Source: Elgaria multicarinata webbii
Taxonomy: Eukaryota > Chordata > Lepidosauria > Squamata > Anguidae
Reading direction: 5' to 3'
Assembly (NCBI RefSeq): GCF_023053635.1
Contig: NC_086171.1
Span: 16,572,006 to 16,636,005 of the forward strand
Length of the DNA: 64,000 nucleotides
The translations under genes and the position numbers were made by a program. The notes beneath the pieces are model-generated. The model had not been told where the DNA came from. It saw nothing but the letters and a program-made list of their open reading frames with translations, and ran no database searches. Positions 37,407-48,791 of the stretch are shown here, piece by piece (the first letter of the stretch is position 1; each line of letters begins with the position of its first letter).

Positions 37407-37510
37407 TGTGATTGCCAGCCGGCTCGCAAGTGTGATCACCCGCTCACTGCTGCGATCAGCCATCCACCAGCATGATCGGCCACTCCCTGATGTGATCCAG
37501 GATAATCCAG
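37407..37510. repeat. 20-bp minisatellite, 5 degenerate units
   Basis: Units start at 37407 (24 bp), 37431, 37451, 37471 and 37491, each with the core TGTGATC or a close form (TGCGATC, CATGATC) followed by a C-rich half. Unit identity is low, so the array is old. Confidence 0.7.
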
Positions 37511-38555
37511 TCTCTGGAGAGATCATTACACGTTCCACAGCTGCTCTGCAGCAGCCTGCTTCTCCTGATACATATTGGATCCTTGGCTGTGCCAAGGTGG
37601 AGATCATCAGCAAACAGAATGCATGTCACATAATCTCAGCTGTTTAGAACAGTATGTGATCTACAACCATCCATCAAAACAATTATGACACAAAAAGGGT
37701 TCGTACCACAAACAAATTTGTTAAAATACAAGTTACTGCAGGGCAACTCTCCAACCCTCATTTTACATGCCACCATTCTCAGACCCCATTGAGGAATGAC
37801 AAAATGACCTAACTAATCAAATGAAGGCATCTCGTAAAAATGTAAAGGAGAAAATCTGCACAGATTTACCGCAAGAGACTTCACAAGGGATCTCTTAGCA
37901 AAATGCTCAAACCGGACAGTACTGGAAGTCCCATTGTTTGGGGCACTGAGACCATCATACTAGGGGTATCTGGCTATGTAGGTTTCACCCTGGAGATGTT
38001 AGCAATGACACTTGTTATTTGTGAAAAATCACTGAATTCCTGATAGTCCAAGAGCCTATACAAAAGTTTTGACTATCTGGACCTCTTACAAAACTTGTGG
38101 CATCTCCAAAAGAGCCAGTCTTATGTGCAACTGCTGGGGTGTTTGTTGGGTTGCACCCCCTGCAAATCCTTTTGGGGGCCAATAATTAAGTCATAAAGTA
38201 CCTAGATGAAACAAGCAGCATCTGAATGGTGTATATAATTCTAGACTGTCTAGTCTTGCTGACTTTGTTGGGGCGTACCCCATTTCTGACCCTTCCAATA
38301 AGGAGACTGTTAATGACCACATAATGTACATGGTACCGCTTGGTAGAGATCATCTCCCTGAATCTTCAATTAGTCAGTCTGACTGCTTTACATGGGGCCA
38401 ACTCCAGTAAGACCACTTAATGTGCTCAGAACCATAACAACTTCCAATTTCCTTAATTGGAACTATGCAGATTGGTTCTGAAATTATGAACTATTGAGCA
38501 GTAAAATCTAAACAAAATTTTTTTTGCTACAATAATATGTTTGTACGTATTCATT
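37511..38555. other. No gene recognised
   Basis: Unique sequence. No exon-like frame was seen. Confidence 0.45.
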
Positions 38556-39600
38556 TCAGTTATGAACATATTGAAAAAAATGACAATACAATTCCCAGAA
38601 AAGCTCAACATTAACACCCCATCCCCCACTTGTACTGCAGCCCCAAAGCCCTAATGAAGAAAAACAAGTTCGTGCATTCTCATTTCTTTCCAGTCTCGTC
38701 CTCTTTCTTGAAAAGGCTGCTGTGTAGCTGCATCTTGTGAAGCAATGAAATTCAGTTAGGGATTTGCACATTGATAACCCCAGTGATTTTGCTGGCTTCC
38801 TCACACCTATGTACCTTAAACTGTTCTTTGACTGCAGGCCTACTTTCATGCAAACATTTACTTCGTCCTTTAAGTCTGAAATGTTTCTCAGAAGAATGGT
38901 CAATCCATCTGTAGCATTGTACTAAGGTTACTTGATGAGGCACACGTCATTGTAAATCAGCTGGGAATCTACCTCTCCATGGGTACATTTGAAGGAACCC
39001 TCTTTATTGCTCTGCATACTACAATCCACAGTATGGAAAACGTAACTGTTTTGTTTAACGTTTCATGCAACACCTTGCAAGAATTATTTCATCATCAGAC
39101 TTTCACGCTTTCACTAGGAACAGCAGCAGAGCTTCTTTGAAGTTATCATTCCTTAGTGTTCCAAAGAAATCAGAAGGTTGTCTTATTTCTATTCCAGAAA
39201 TTGCATACCGTTGGTCACGGCAGCTAATGCTGGCTCTTCTGTCTCATTCAGAGACTTTTATTGAGGAACTGTCTCGTCCAGTTTTGATATATACCAGGCA
39301 GACGTGAAATCCAGCAAACATTAGGAACAACTTGTCAAACTCAGGACTTTCATCTGCTTTTGTTATAAGTGCAAGTTCTGCGATAGCCGATTCATATGTC
39401 ATAATAAAGCTGGCACTCCTTCTCAACCGCTTTGTGGGATCTTTTAATTGTTTCTGCCATAACCTGTAATGATGTTGGGTACTGGTTGATTTGTTGGAAA
39501 TAACTGGTTTTCTGTTGGGGAACTTTATCCACTGAAATGTTGGAATTCCAGCCTGTCCACATTGGAGCTTTCTGGGTCTTAAATGCAACTGACATCATCC
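38556..39600 (-). pseudogene. Fossil of a TGCD-motif protein family, antisense
   Basis: Minus-strand frames hold, in order: WTGWNSNISVDKVPQQK and INQYPTSLQVMAETIKRS (39550-39400); a stretch resembling 'SAIAELALITKADE...FDKLF...AGFH' (39390-39300); a diverged middle; and ITGVIN, MCKSLTEFHCFTRCSYTAAF (38780-38690) followed by FSSLG. This order resembles a widespread metazoan family of uncharacterised proteins with a DTDV motif and a 'HAFTGCDxTSAF' motif, common in cnidarians and probably spread by mobile elements. The match is from memory of the family pattern. The copy is broken and not a working gene. Without introns it looks retroposed or transposon-borne. Confidence 0.6.
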
Positions 39601-40024
39601 ACTGGTTTATTTATCAATTTATTTGCTTTGCTCAGCTCTCAAAGTTGATGTTTTGTGACTATGCCTTTAAGCACCCACAAAACTTCAAGAGGGGTTGTGA
39701 ATGCTTGTGGGGCCTGCTTGCAATGGGTTTTTGAGTTTTCCGATTCACTGCCAGTCCTCCCCCACCCTCCCCACAAGGAAAGTGAGAGCAGGAAAGGAAG
39801 AAGAGGGCTAACCTTGGGGAAAGAAGTGAAGATAGAAGACAGAACATAGTTCTCCAAATCTTGGAAACAGGCCGCACAACGAGATGCTGGGCACTTGCCA
39901 AGGAATCATGGTATTTGTAGTCCAACCCATGATTCCCTTGTGGGAAAATGCAATCTTTGCCTCACTTGCTGACCACTATCAGTCTTTGGAGAGCCTTTCC
40001 CTATCATCTTCCTTGCTTCACCAA

Positions 40025-40196
40025 GGAAGCTGCTCTGTTGGTTTTAATGTTTTTGGTGTTTTTGATGTTGTTTTTATTGTATTGTGTATGGGGTGTTTTT
40101 TCTACATGTTTTTGTGTTTTCATTGTAAAGCAGTTGGTCATTCTTTGGCCTTGGAAAAGCAGGATATACATATTTTAATTTTAAAAATAAATAAAT
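40025..40196 (+). mobile_element. L2-like LINE 3' UTR and tail (diverged)
   Basis: T-rich UTR ('ttggttttaatgtttttgg') ending 'aagcaggatatacatatttt' and AAATAAAT. Placed by comparison with 54525-54760. Confidence 0.5.
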
Positions 40197-40377
40197 GCAT
40201 TACTAAAAGTGGCAGCATTCAGAATGGGGAAACATTTCAGTCTCCCAGGATGCACTCTGGCAGACTTCAGGGTCACCATACTTTGACAAAGGCACTTCAA
40301 AGGGAGGGTCCTGGGTGAAACTGTGATTGCATTGCCAAATTTAATTCCATTCATTTCAGACTTAACTGGAATGATGG

Positions 40378-40500
40378 GCTTCTTTCTTTCATTACTTTTC
40401 TATATGCCCAATGGTCAAAACTCTTTTCGAGGTTCACAGCATGATAAGATAATGTAACATTCAAAAATTTAAACCCATTTAAAAACAATTAGAAATAAAA
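40378..40500 (-). mobile_element. L2-like LINE 3' tail, antisense
   Basis: 'tatatgcccaatggtcaaaa' and 'gaggttcacagcatgataag' repeat the tail at 41108-41200 with substitutions. An older copy of the same subfamily. Confidence 0.6.
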
Positions 40501-40898
40501 CTACCAGGACCTTTCTTTTTATATAGCTAGAAAGATAACATAGCTAGAATGTTGTGGTAGCATTACTGGTGATTTGTGCATGCATTTGACATCTGCATAA
40601 AGATGTCACAGATCCATTGTATTTCATGGCTGGCTTCATTGTTTACTATGTTCTTTTCTGTATAATTATGCCTACTGAGGGTTAAACTTCATACATTTGA
40701 TAAAGTGGGATCTTGCACACAGAAGCTTATGACATATTTACACTGCGATCCTATATACATTTTCCTATGAGTAAACTTCACTGAACTCAATGGGGCTTAT
40801 ATCCAAGTAGACATGTATATGATGGCTCTGCTAATCTCTTAGGGCCACAAGACTCTGAATTAAGCAGGCTTATGTTATTATTTAACTGGAAGGATGGG

Positions 40899-40900
40899 TT

Positions 40901-40954
<54 letters not shown>

Positions 40955-41107
40955 TTTCTTCCTTTCTTCCTTTCTTCCTTTCTTTCGTCCTTCCTTCCTT
41001 CCTTCCTTCCTTCCTTCCTTCCTTCCCATCCCATCCCATCCCATCCCATCCCATCCCATCCCATCCCATCCCATCCCATCCCATCCCATTTCATTTCATT
41101 TCATTTC
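40899..41107. repeat. Four-motif compound microsatellite
   Basis: About 87 bases of CTTT units (with TTCC interruptions near the end), then about 40 bases of CCTT, about 13 units of CCCAT (41025-41089) and a short TTTCA run (41090-41107). The long plus- and minus-strand frames here are repeat translations. Confidence 0.97.
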
Positions 41108-41200
41108 CATACCACCCAATAACCAAAACTCTTTGGGAGGTTCACAGCATGATAAAACAAAATAAACCTTTAAAATTCAAGAATTTAAAAACACTTATAC
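41108..41200 (-). mobile_element. L2-like LINE 3' tail next to the compound repeat
   Basis: 'ataccacccaataaccaaaa' and 'gggaggttcacagcatgata' are the antisense L2-type tail. The microsatellite occupies the position of the LINE's terminal short repeat. Confidence 0.65.
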
Positions 41201-42098
41201 ATGTGTGTTATAGCAAAGGTACATTACTGCTCAGGTGAACTCTAGAGATATAATAAGAAAATCCAAAAATGGGTTAAGGTGACTTATGTATTAACGCCAA
41301 TAGAGGAGTACACAAATCTGCTGGTAGCAAATATACAAGACTGCCTTTCAGCATATAAGGATTTGCAGTTTGTGGGGTTTCCTTTTTAAATTCCCAAACA
41401 CTGGATAATTTAGTTTGTCACTCCTCCCCAAATGAGAACTCCCGGGGACAACTGTAATATTTCTCTGAGTGAACACAGGGCCAAGATAATTAGGAATAAA
41501 GAGGTGAGCTTCAAGAAGCGTCATCTGTATAATTTCACTTGGTCAAAGTGAGGGTGGCAGGTAGGAAATCTGTATAATACCAAGCTTGTCACAAACCAAG
41601 GCCAGCTAAATAGAACAATTAAAATGAACATTTTGCATGATCTGAGTTTTAAAGTCAAGACACTCTTACCATATAGAGCTAAAACTGATTTAAAAACAAA
41701 ACAAAACAAAAAATCACAAAATTAGCATGATCCACCAGGAGGTCCTCCTTCAAAAAAGAGCGCTTTTTGCTTTTAAAGTAGCTCTAGTAAAACAGCTCTA
41801 CTTTAAGCGCCAGTGTTGGTTCTGAAAAAACACAATACAATGCATTTTCCTCTAGTAAATATAAAACATTGTTGATATGTGGTGGTATATATTCTAGCTT
41901 AAAAACAGACTATGCATGTCTACTCAGAAGTAATTCCCATTGAGTCCAATGGAGCTTACTCCCAAGTAAGTGTAACTTGTATTCATGGCCTCAGTATATT
42001 CTCTACCGTTATGTTCTCACACCATCAAAGAACTAAAATGGTTTTCCTTAACTTCCTTTCTCCTAGGCATACTTGAATAAGACAATTTCTTGCATAAA
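41201..42098. other. No gene; one short interspersed motif
   Basis: At 41908-41985 'ctactcagaagtaattccca' and 'caatggagcttactcccaag' form a common short squamate repeat, seen also near 21150, 40770, 53520 and 60590. The rest is unclassified. Confidence 0.5.
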
Positions 42099-42322
42099 AC
42101 CAGTGTGGTGTAGTGGCTAGAGTGTCGGACTGGGAGTCAGGAGATCCGGGTTCTAGTCCCTACTCAGCCATGGAAACCCACTGGGTGACTTTAGACCCGT
42201 CACAGACTCTCAGCTCAACCCACCTCACAGGGTTGTTTATGTGAGGATAAAGTGGAGAGGAGGAGCCGCCTTGGGTTCCTTGCAGGAAAAAAGGTGGGAT
42301 ATAAATGCAATAATAAAATTAA

Positions 42323-42354
<32 letters not shown>

Positions 42355-42356
42355 AT
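42099..42356 (+). mobile_element. tRNA-derived SINE, type 1 (well preserved)
   Basis: 'ccagtgtggtgtagtggcta', 'gagatccgggttctagtccc' (B-box), 'gagaggaggagccgccttgg' and a tail of nine AAAT units. It is very close to the copy at 36197. Confidence 0.9.
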
Positions 42357-42684
42357 ATCACATCTATGTAAGAGAATCATATGCCCTGGAATGTGTGACA
42401 AAACACCACCTATGCACCATCACATGTGACTCATTCATATGTGTCTATTTCGCTGCATGTACATGGTATGGGAACCTATACCAGCCATATGGGGGGAAAA
42501 ACAGATTGATTTGTGGTATGTTTTTCACACATGGTAGTGTACATATGGTTTTCTTGCATGAGAACAATATCCACAGAGGAAATGGTGTTGTGTTGTGTGA
42601 AATGGATCTCCGTTGCTTTACTGTTTTGTGCTTCCCACTTGCTGAATGATAAAACATTCTGGGGCAGCTTTTCTTGTCCATTGG

Positions 42685-42927
42685 GCCTAATCTACACCAT
42701 GAAGGATATTTCACCCTGAAAGTTGTATGAAAGTGGGATATAAGAGGCAGGAGCCACACCAAGTAGGATATAGCACTATGAAAGCGATATATGGTCTGTG
42801 TCAATGGGCCCCAACAGTTGTCAGTGCACTTCAATACTGCTATAAAGCAGTAGTGTGGCTCCTGCCTTTTATATACCACTTTCATACCGTTTTCATAGTG
42901 GAATATCCTGCTTGGTATAGATTAGGC
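42685..42927. mobile_element. Palindromic MITE (CACCAAGCAGGATAT type), copy 3
   Basis: Ends GCCTAATCTACACCATGAAG and CTTGGTATAGATTAGGC. The middle has 'aggcaggagccacaccaag' and 'gtggctcctgcctttta' arms. Flanks are only weakly alike. Confidence 0.75.
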
Positions 42928-44380
42928 CTTGCTTACAGAGCACACAGTGGTATGCTTTTTAAGTGCCCATCAAGACATGTTAATTTGAAACACGTTGGGC
43001 CAATAAAATCTTTATTTCTATACACCTTGGGATTTCATCTCCCTCTTTCCACCAAGCCCTACTAAAGCCAGAGTATCCATTAACTTTTACTGGGGCTTTC
43101 CTGTACAATCACATAATTCCACTGGTCTCAGTTGCTATGATTACTTCAAAATGTATTCTGCTTTCCTTGGTCCAAAATCAGTTGGAGACAGTAGAAGCTG
43201 GAAACGACACTTGACTATGCAGCCTGTAATATAGTATGTGCTAACGCAGCCCTAATTTTATTTTCCACATTTTGATCCTCTAGTTATACCTAGGTCAGCA
43301 AGTATAGACACCCCCACTCCTCCTTGCCCAACCCCAAATTAACTCACGCTGGCACTGAGTGATCTCACATTAAATGCAGTCAAACCTGCCCCAAAGATTC
43401 CACTCTGTCTGAAATGGTGAACACATTAAAGTACCTCCATAGCTGAGTTTCAAACTTGACTTAATAGCAGACTCTATTCATCACGGCATCTTTAAAGGTC
43501 CTCCTGGGATTGCTTAAATTTGGATTGCTTTTTTCTTTTTCTTTTTCTAAATAACCAAATGTGTCACTGTCAATTAGTCTTTGTTGGTGCTCATGGCGGT
43601 CCTATGTCTTTGCAAACTTTATTTAGGCAGAGATGGCTATAATAGTTAGAGGGCCTGAAGCATCAGCCGCTGGGAGGGGAAAGACAATGACAGGAGCGGT
43701 CAGTAGACTTGGGATCTTGCAGTGGAAAGTTTTTTTCAGGGTGATGGAAACTGCTTTTCCAGGTAATACCGCAGCAGTTGCTCAACAACTATCTGGCAGT
43801 CTGTGCCCAGGAGACGTTTTGGGGCTGTTTGATGCAGTGCAGGCAGAAGGAAGAAAAGTTAAATATAGAGAGGAGTGAGGACTATGTAGACCTACCTTTT
43901 CAGTTGTTCCGTGCAGTCTGATGGGAGCACTAGGGCAGGCCAAGGTCTCAGATCATGTGTATCCAGGGGGAACCTTGAGGCAGGATAGCAAACGATGTCT
44001 CCCTCCTCAAGAAAAGGTGCATAGTATAAAATTGGCTGGCCAAATTATTTTGGCACCTGAGGCAGTAAATCCCACAAGCATCCTTCTATGATTATACATT
44101 GAATCACTAGCATTTTCTCCCTTTCATGATTCTCCAAATCAGCTGCCTGAGGCAGCAGCCATAATCTGCCTAATGGTAGGGCTGGCTGTTTGTGCATCAG
44201 ATTCTCCATTTTAAAGCTATGTATGGGTTTGTGCCTTCAGCTTCCCTAAGTTATTTAAAATGAAAGTAATATCTTGAAACATCTGTCTTAAAGGTTTGTA
44301 CTTCATTAAATATTTCCTGCAATGTTCTATATGTGCTCTGGCATTATGTTCAAGGTATTATTATTTTTTAACATGTTGGG
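42928..44380. other. Unique sequence; possible conserved non-coding element
   Basis: No gene. 43100-43640 lacks repeat signs and has blocks such as 'cacattaaatgcagtcaaac' and 'aaataaccaaatgtgtcact'. An 81-codon frame at 43633-43878 has no recognised domain. Confidence 0.35.
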
Positions 44381-44803
44381 TAGGGTGACCAACTGTCAGG
44401 ATTTCCCCGGATTTGTCCTGGTTTTTGTTCTGTTGTTTTTGTGTTAGGGGGGATTTTCTATAATTTTCAATAATGTCCTGGAATGACACACCTTCCTCTT
44501 TAAGGCTGCCATTAGCATGGCAGGAGGGAATGACATGCTTTCTTGAGGCACATCATTCCCCCACCCCGAGCTCCAATTGAGGTCTTAAAGGGGAAAGTGG
44601 GTCATTCCTGGACATTATAGAAAAGGCCCCAATTGGAGTGGATGGTGGTGGTGCAGAATGAAATCCTTTCCCCTCCTCCACTCCAATCGGGTTCTTTAAG
44701 GTGGCAGGGGAATAACGTACTTTCTGCAGGACTCAGAAAGCTGCTTCCCCACACACACACACTAGGTGTCCTCTTTTTTGGTTTCCCAAATATGGTCACC
44801 CTA
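44381..44803. mobile_element. hAT-like non-autonomous transposon (TAGGGTGACCA), copy 2
   Basis: Ends TAGGGTGACCA and TGGTCACCCTA; a perfect 8-bp duplication ATGTTGGG at 44373-44380 and 44804-44811. Nearly the same as 8784-9189 and in the same orientation. It keeps about 13 bases ('catcattccccca') that the other copy lacks. Confidence 0.9.
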
Positions 44804-45119
44804 ATGTTGGGCCTACTGACAGAGTAGCATTACAAGACAATAAGTCAGTTTAAGACTTCCTTCTTCACACCCTCCTTCTGATGTGATGCTGTCAAAGGGC
44901 TAGTATTATCAAATGAGGTAGAAATGGTAGAAGGCAGTGTTTCATGTGTCATCTCCCTTCTGGTAGACTGAAGTCAGAGTGAGGCAACCACTTCAAGCCA
45001 CGGCAGGTGTGGGTGGGTTGGTGGCAGTGGCAAAATGTTGTAGGACAGAGCTGTGTGTACCATGTGACCTGCTTTGTGCCCCCTAATCTATCCTGCTACC
45101 CTCCGGCATAGTGGAAGAC

Positions 45120-45430
45120 GCTGTCCCATTGCCAGAACTGAAGTAAGATTGCACTGTCAGTTTGGTTGGCTTTTGCGGGCCTTCTCTGTAGCGGCACCCA
45201 CCCTCTGGAAAACCCTCCCTTGTGCAGTTCGGGAGACGGAAAATGTAATATCTTTTAAATGGCTCCTAAAAACATATCTTTTAAAACAAGCCTTCCCTGG
45301 ACTGTAACTTATTCTGGTTTTATGTGATTTTAATGTTTTAAATTGGATTTTATGGTTTTAATTGTAAACTGCCCAGAGAGCCTAGGCTATTGGACAGTAT
45401 AAATATGAAATAAATAAATAAATAAAATAA
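45120..45430 (+). mobile_element. L2-like LINE 3' end
   Basis: A frame at 45150-45307 gives RAFSVAAPTLWKTLPCAVRE and ISFKWLLKTYLLKQAF, the end of the L2-group ORF. The 3' UTR ('gtaaactgcccagagagcct') and AAATA tail follow. It shows that the tails scattered over the window belong to this LINE group. Confidence 0.85.
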
Positions 45431-46379
45431 TACATGGAATATGGGGAGGCTCCATCTTGTTCTTTGCCTCAGGCAGCAAAATGTTTTGAGCCACTCTGCT
45501 GATAGATTTCCTATCAGCTAAGCAATACTGCCTCTACTGTTTGCAGTGTTTCTTGGCAATTTCCACAGCCTTGCAGCTGGAGGGGACAGTAGGACGGGAT
45601 GGTATTGTCACTACAGAGCCAACATGGGCACTCAGTCACTGCATATAGCAGTGCCCTACCAGGACAAGGGCTCTTGCACTGCCGTGGGGCAAATGAGAGA
45701 GAGAGCAAGAGAGCCTGAAGGATCCCTCCAGGGTTGGGGCGGTGCGGTGGGGGGCTGCCTGACTTGTTAATGGCCATCCTGTTCCCTTGAATATGTGACA
45801 TAGCCGATGGCCTCTTGGCAAGCATTGTAAAGCAAAAATACTAGTATTTTGCTAGAATGTGATCATTATTTAAAGAGGAGATCAGAATATCATACATTTT
45901 TGTATTGAGCTTTTTCCTTATTAGCATTGCATTGGGATTAGATATTATCCTTTTTGTCTTATGCAGATATAGTACTACATTTACATTACCGTATACAATT
46001 ATAGTATTACAATGATAGAAAATTGAACCTGTGGACTCCAGGCGTATGTTCCTGGCTGCTACTAGATAGTAAGCCCCTCTCCATTCCTCCACACATGGTT
46101 GTCCTGTTTTGAGATATATGTTCTGGGTTGCCACTGTGAGTTCCCTTTCTCCCATCACCTGCTACCAAGGAAGGATCATATGCCTGTTAGAGGGACATTC
46201 TCATGGATTGGCATTATTCGTAGTTGTGGTCTGGGTATGCTTTCTGAAGTGGTGCTGGGCATTTTGTGTCATATGCTTCTAGTAATCTGGGTTTCTTGAA
46301 CTAAATGTGCTCTAATTTCAACTGTTGCTTATACACCCTCACCATTTGGAAAGCCCATGAGTAAATGAGTCAGTGAAGC
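45431..46379. other. No gene recognised
   Basis: A G+C-rich part at 45540-45770 with frames up to 103 codons but no domain, then AT-rich sequence. Confidence 0.45.
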
Positions 46380-46384
46380 CTTAG

Positions 46385-46523
46385 GCCATAGCTAGACCTA
46401 AGGTTTATCCCTGGATCATCCAGGGGTCAGACCTGTTCATCTAGGTGACACACAGGGGATCCAGTGCTCAGGCAGGGGCGAACCCTGTGTGATCCCAGGA
46501 TAAACCTTAGGTCTAGCTGTGGC
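46385..46523. mobile_element. MITE, GCTAGACCTA-ended, copy 2
   Basis: 139 bp with ends GCCATAGCTAGACCTAAG and CTTAGGTCTAGCTGTGGC. It is flanked by perfect CTTAG at 46380-46384 and 46524-46528. Reverse orientation relative to 23526. Confidence 0.82.
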
Positions 46524-47084
46524 CTTAGTGTATTCATAAGAATACCAATGTTTTAGAAATGGTATTCACAGTAAGTTGGGATAGTGTGCAGCTTATTAAC
46601 AGAGCACTTTAGTAGTCAAATCATGTATTTTATTACCTTGAAATAAACTAGGGTTTTCCCATGTAAAAGTCTTTGCACACAGAGAAGTTGTTTAATTAAA
46701 TCCACATTTCTTAACAATTATTAGAACTTCGGTGCATAGAGATGTAGATTCAAAAGTTGCCTTTGGCACAGTTAGGAACTTTCTCAAGATATATGGGAAT
46801 GGATGAAGTGGAAATAGTATCTGTTCACTTTGATGGGGAGGTGGGTAACAGATCTGTTTATGTGCTTCTTTCTCTTTTGTGTGCAGGGATCTTCTCTTTC
46901 TGGAAGCTTGCAGGTACAAAATTTCCAGATGTATATCAAAGCATATGTGGTGTTCTGAACTGGAGTACTAGAACATTAGGATGGCTTGTGCCACCCAAGC
47001 CTAAAGGCTGGTTCAACGTAAAAATATATTTCAATGTAAAGATAATTTCTTTTTTCTTTTTTTGGTTAATCACTTGAATACACT

Positions 47085-47405
47085 GGGTTGGATCCAGACT
47101 TAGGCCAGATCTACACCAAGCAGGATATTGCACTATGGAAGTGGTATATAAAAGGCAGGAGCCACACCAAGCAGGATATAGCAGTATGAAAGTGGTATAT
47201 GGTATGTGTCAAGGGCCCCCAACCATTGTCAGTGCACTTCAATACTGCTTAAAAGCAGTAGTGTGGCTCCTGCCTTTTATATACCACTTTCATAGTGCAA
47301 TATCCTGCTTGGTGTAGATTAGGCCTTAGGTATACAGAGGAATAACTAAAATCTTGGTGATTTCAGAGGGACTACTCTAAGTATGACTAAAGTTGGATCG
47401 AACCC
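47085..47405. mobile_element. GGTTGGATCC-type MITE, hosting another MITE
   Basis: Starts 'gggttggatccagact' and, after the inserted element, continues 'ttaggtatacagaggaataa' to end 'agttggatcgaaccc'. Without the insert it is about 95 bp, close to the size of 59487-59622. Confidence 0.65.
47104..47324. mobile_element. Palindromic MITE (CACCAAGCAGGATAT type), copy 4
   Basis: 221 bp with ends GCCAGATCTACACCAAGCAG and GCTTGGTGTAGATTAGGC, flanked by perfect CTTAG at 47099-47103 and 47325-47329. The clearest single copy of its family. Confidence 0.88.
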
Positions 47406-47792
47406 ATTATATTCTGTACCTTCTGCCTTATCCAATAATCTCCTTGAAGCTATATTGGATGATGCTTTCTGTATTGATAACTTGGTTTTATTGGAGATAT
47501 TGTTATTGAATGTCTTTCCAGGACCTGCATTTCCATAAGGATAGTTTCCAACCACATTCACCTTTTAGAGATGCTGAACTTATGCTGGGACTAGCAAGAT
47601 GTGTAGGCAATCAGAGTCAGTGTGAACACATCTGTTGGATAGATTTATTGAGTAGCTCTTAGGTGAAACTTTGTCCACACTTGTTTATTAGAGCTCTGAC
47701 CTAATGAACTTAATTTGTTGACACATTTCCCTCAGTGTTCTGCTTGATCCCTTCTCACATTTCTTTCTACTGTGCTTCCTTCCTGACAACAG

Positions 47793-47970
47793 CAGATCCT
47801 GGAGCGTCGGCGTATCCAGCAGTTGCAAATGTACCGGGCTCAGATGGCGACGGTTGGCGTGGCACAATTAGATAAACGTCAGCCCATTGCCAGGGCACAG
47901 TCTTCTCCAGCAACTCCTGCATTACCTCACCCAGCAGTGGATCAGCCCATACAGCACACCCTCATGACTG
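47793..47970 (+). CDS. HDAC9: Class IIa histone deacetylase exon (linker with 14-3-3 site), probably HDAC9
   Basis: An internal exon of 178 bp. It is preceded by a pyrimidine-rich tract and 'gacaacag', and followed by 'gtagga'. It encodes 59 codons plus one base (phase 1), open throughout: QILERRRIQQLQMYRAQ, then LDKRQPIARAQSSPA, then LPHPAVDQPIQHT. Class IIa deacetylases are signal-responsive co-repressors that bind MEF2 and shuttle between nucleus and cytoplasm. RAQSSP fits the 14-3-3 site RxxSxP, which in HDAC4 is Ser632. The stretch aligns with human HDAC9 without gaps and shares LPHPA with it; the first third looks more like HDAC4 (RIHQLRNYQ). The acceptor could also be three bases later, which would drop the first Gln. 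Class IIa identity is firm; the paralogue is less so. Confidence 0.72.
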
Positions 47971-48791
47971 GTAGGATTCCCTAAAGACTCCAGTTAAGAA
48001 GCAGAATGAATGCATGGTTCAAGTAGGATCAATTGATTTAAATGCCATGAATGCCTCTTGTAGCTGTAGTAATGCATTCATTTTTACCCTCAATCCTACT
48101 GCACTTTATGGCCTTAAATTGGCTTCAAGTCAACTAGTGCAGCTGATAAGGGATAATATTCACACACTCATAAATTAACGCTGTTGACTAGCTTTAGCAG
48201 TCAAGCAACAGGTGCATTTTGGGTGCTCTAGAGCCTTTTACCATTTTCCTTTCTTTTCTCTCTCTAGTCCACATTTTGTTCTGCCTATTTTTTTATTTTT
48301 TTTTGTCTCTTCTGAGACCACCACCAAGTTGAAACGAGATCTCTCATAAGTAGTCATAAGTAGCATGACTGGGATATATAATTCTGATATCCACAATTAG
48401 CCTCCACTGATGCAAAAAGTGTTTTTTCTTCACCGTGACAAACAAAACCATGGTTGAAACACAAATTACCTGGAAAGTGACACCTGCTATCAGCAAAGAA
48501 TTATTGGCATTTGCTTGGGGTATTTACAGATGAAGATGTTCTACTGGGTACATATGGTGTTTGAATTACAGAGAGTTTTGTTTTTCCTCTTGAAGTTCCT
48601 CATGTTCCCTGTCATTGAATTGTATTGGGGGAGGGGTACAGTAAACATAGGTCATGAAAGGCACTTATTTATGATGACAAAGAAATTATTTCAAGGGAAG
48701 TTGAATCCTTGTTACAAAAACTCATGCAATATCCATGATGAAGGATATTTGAAATGTATTTAAATTGGCCCACAATTATATAACCCTCACC

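Noticed and set aside
40787-41238. Long frames rich in GWDGM, KERK or SFFL
   Set aside because: They are translations of the compound microsatellite.
43633-43878. An 81-codon plus-strand frame considered as an upstream HDAC exon
   Set aside because: It has no similarity to class IIa HDAC sequence and lacks matching splice sites.
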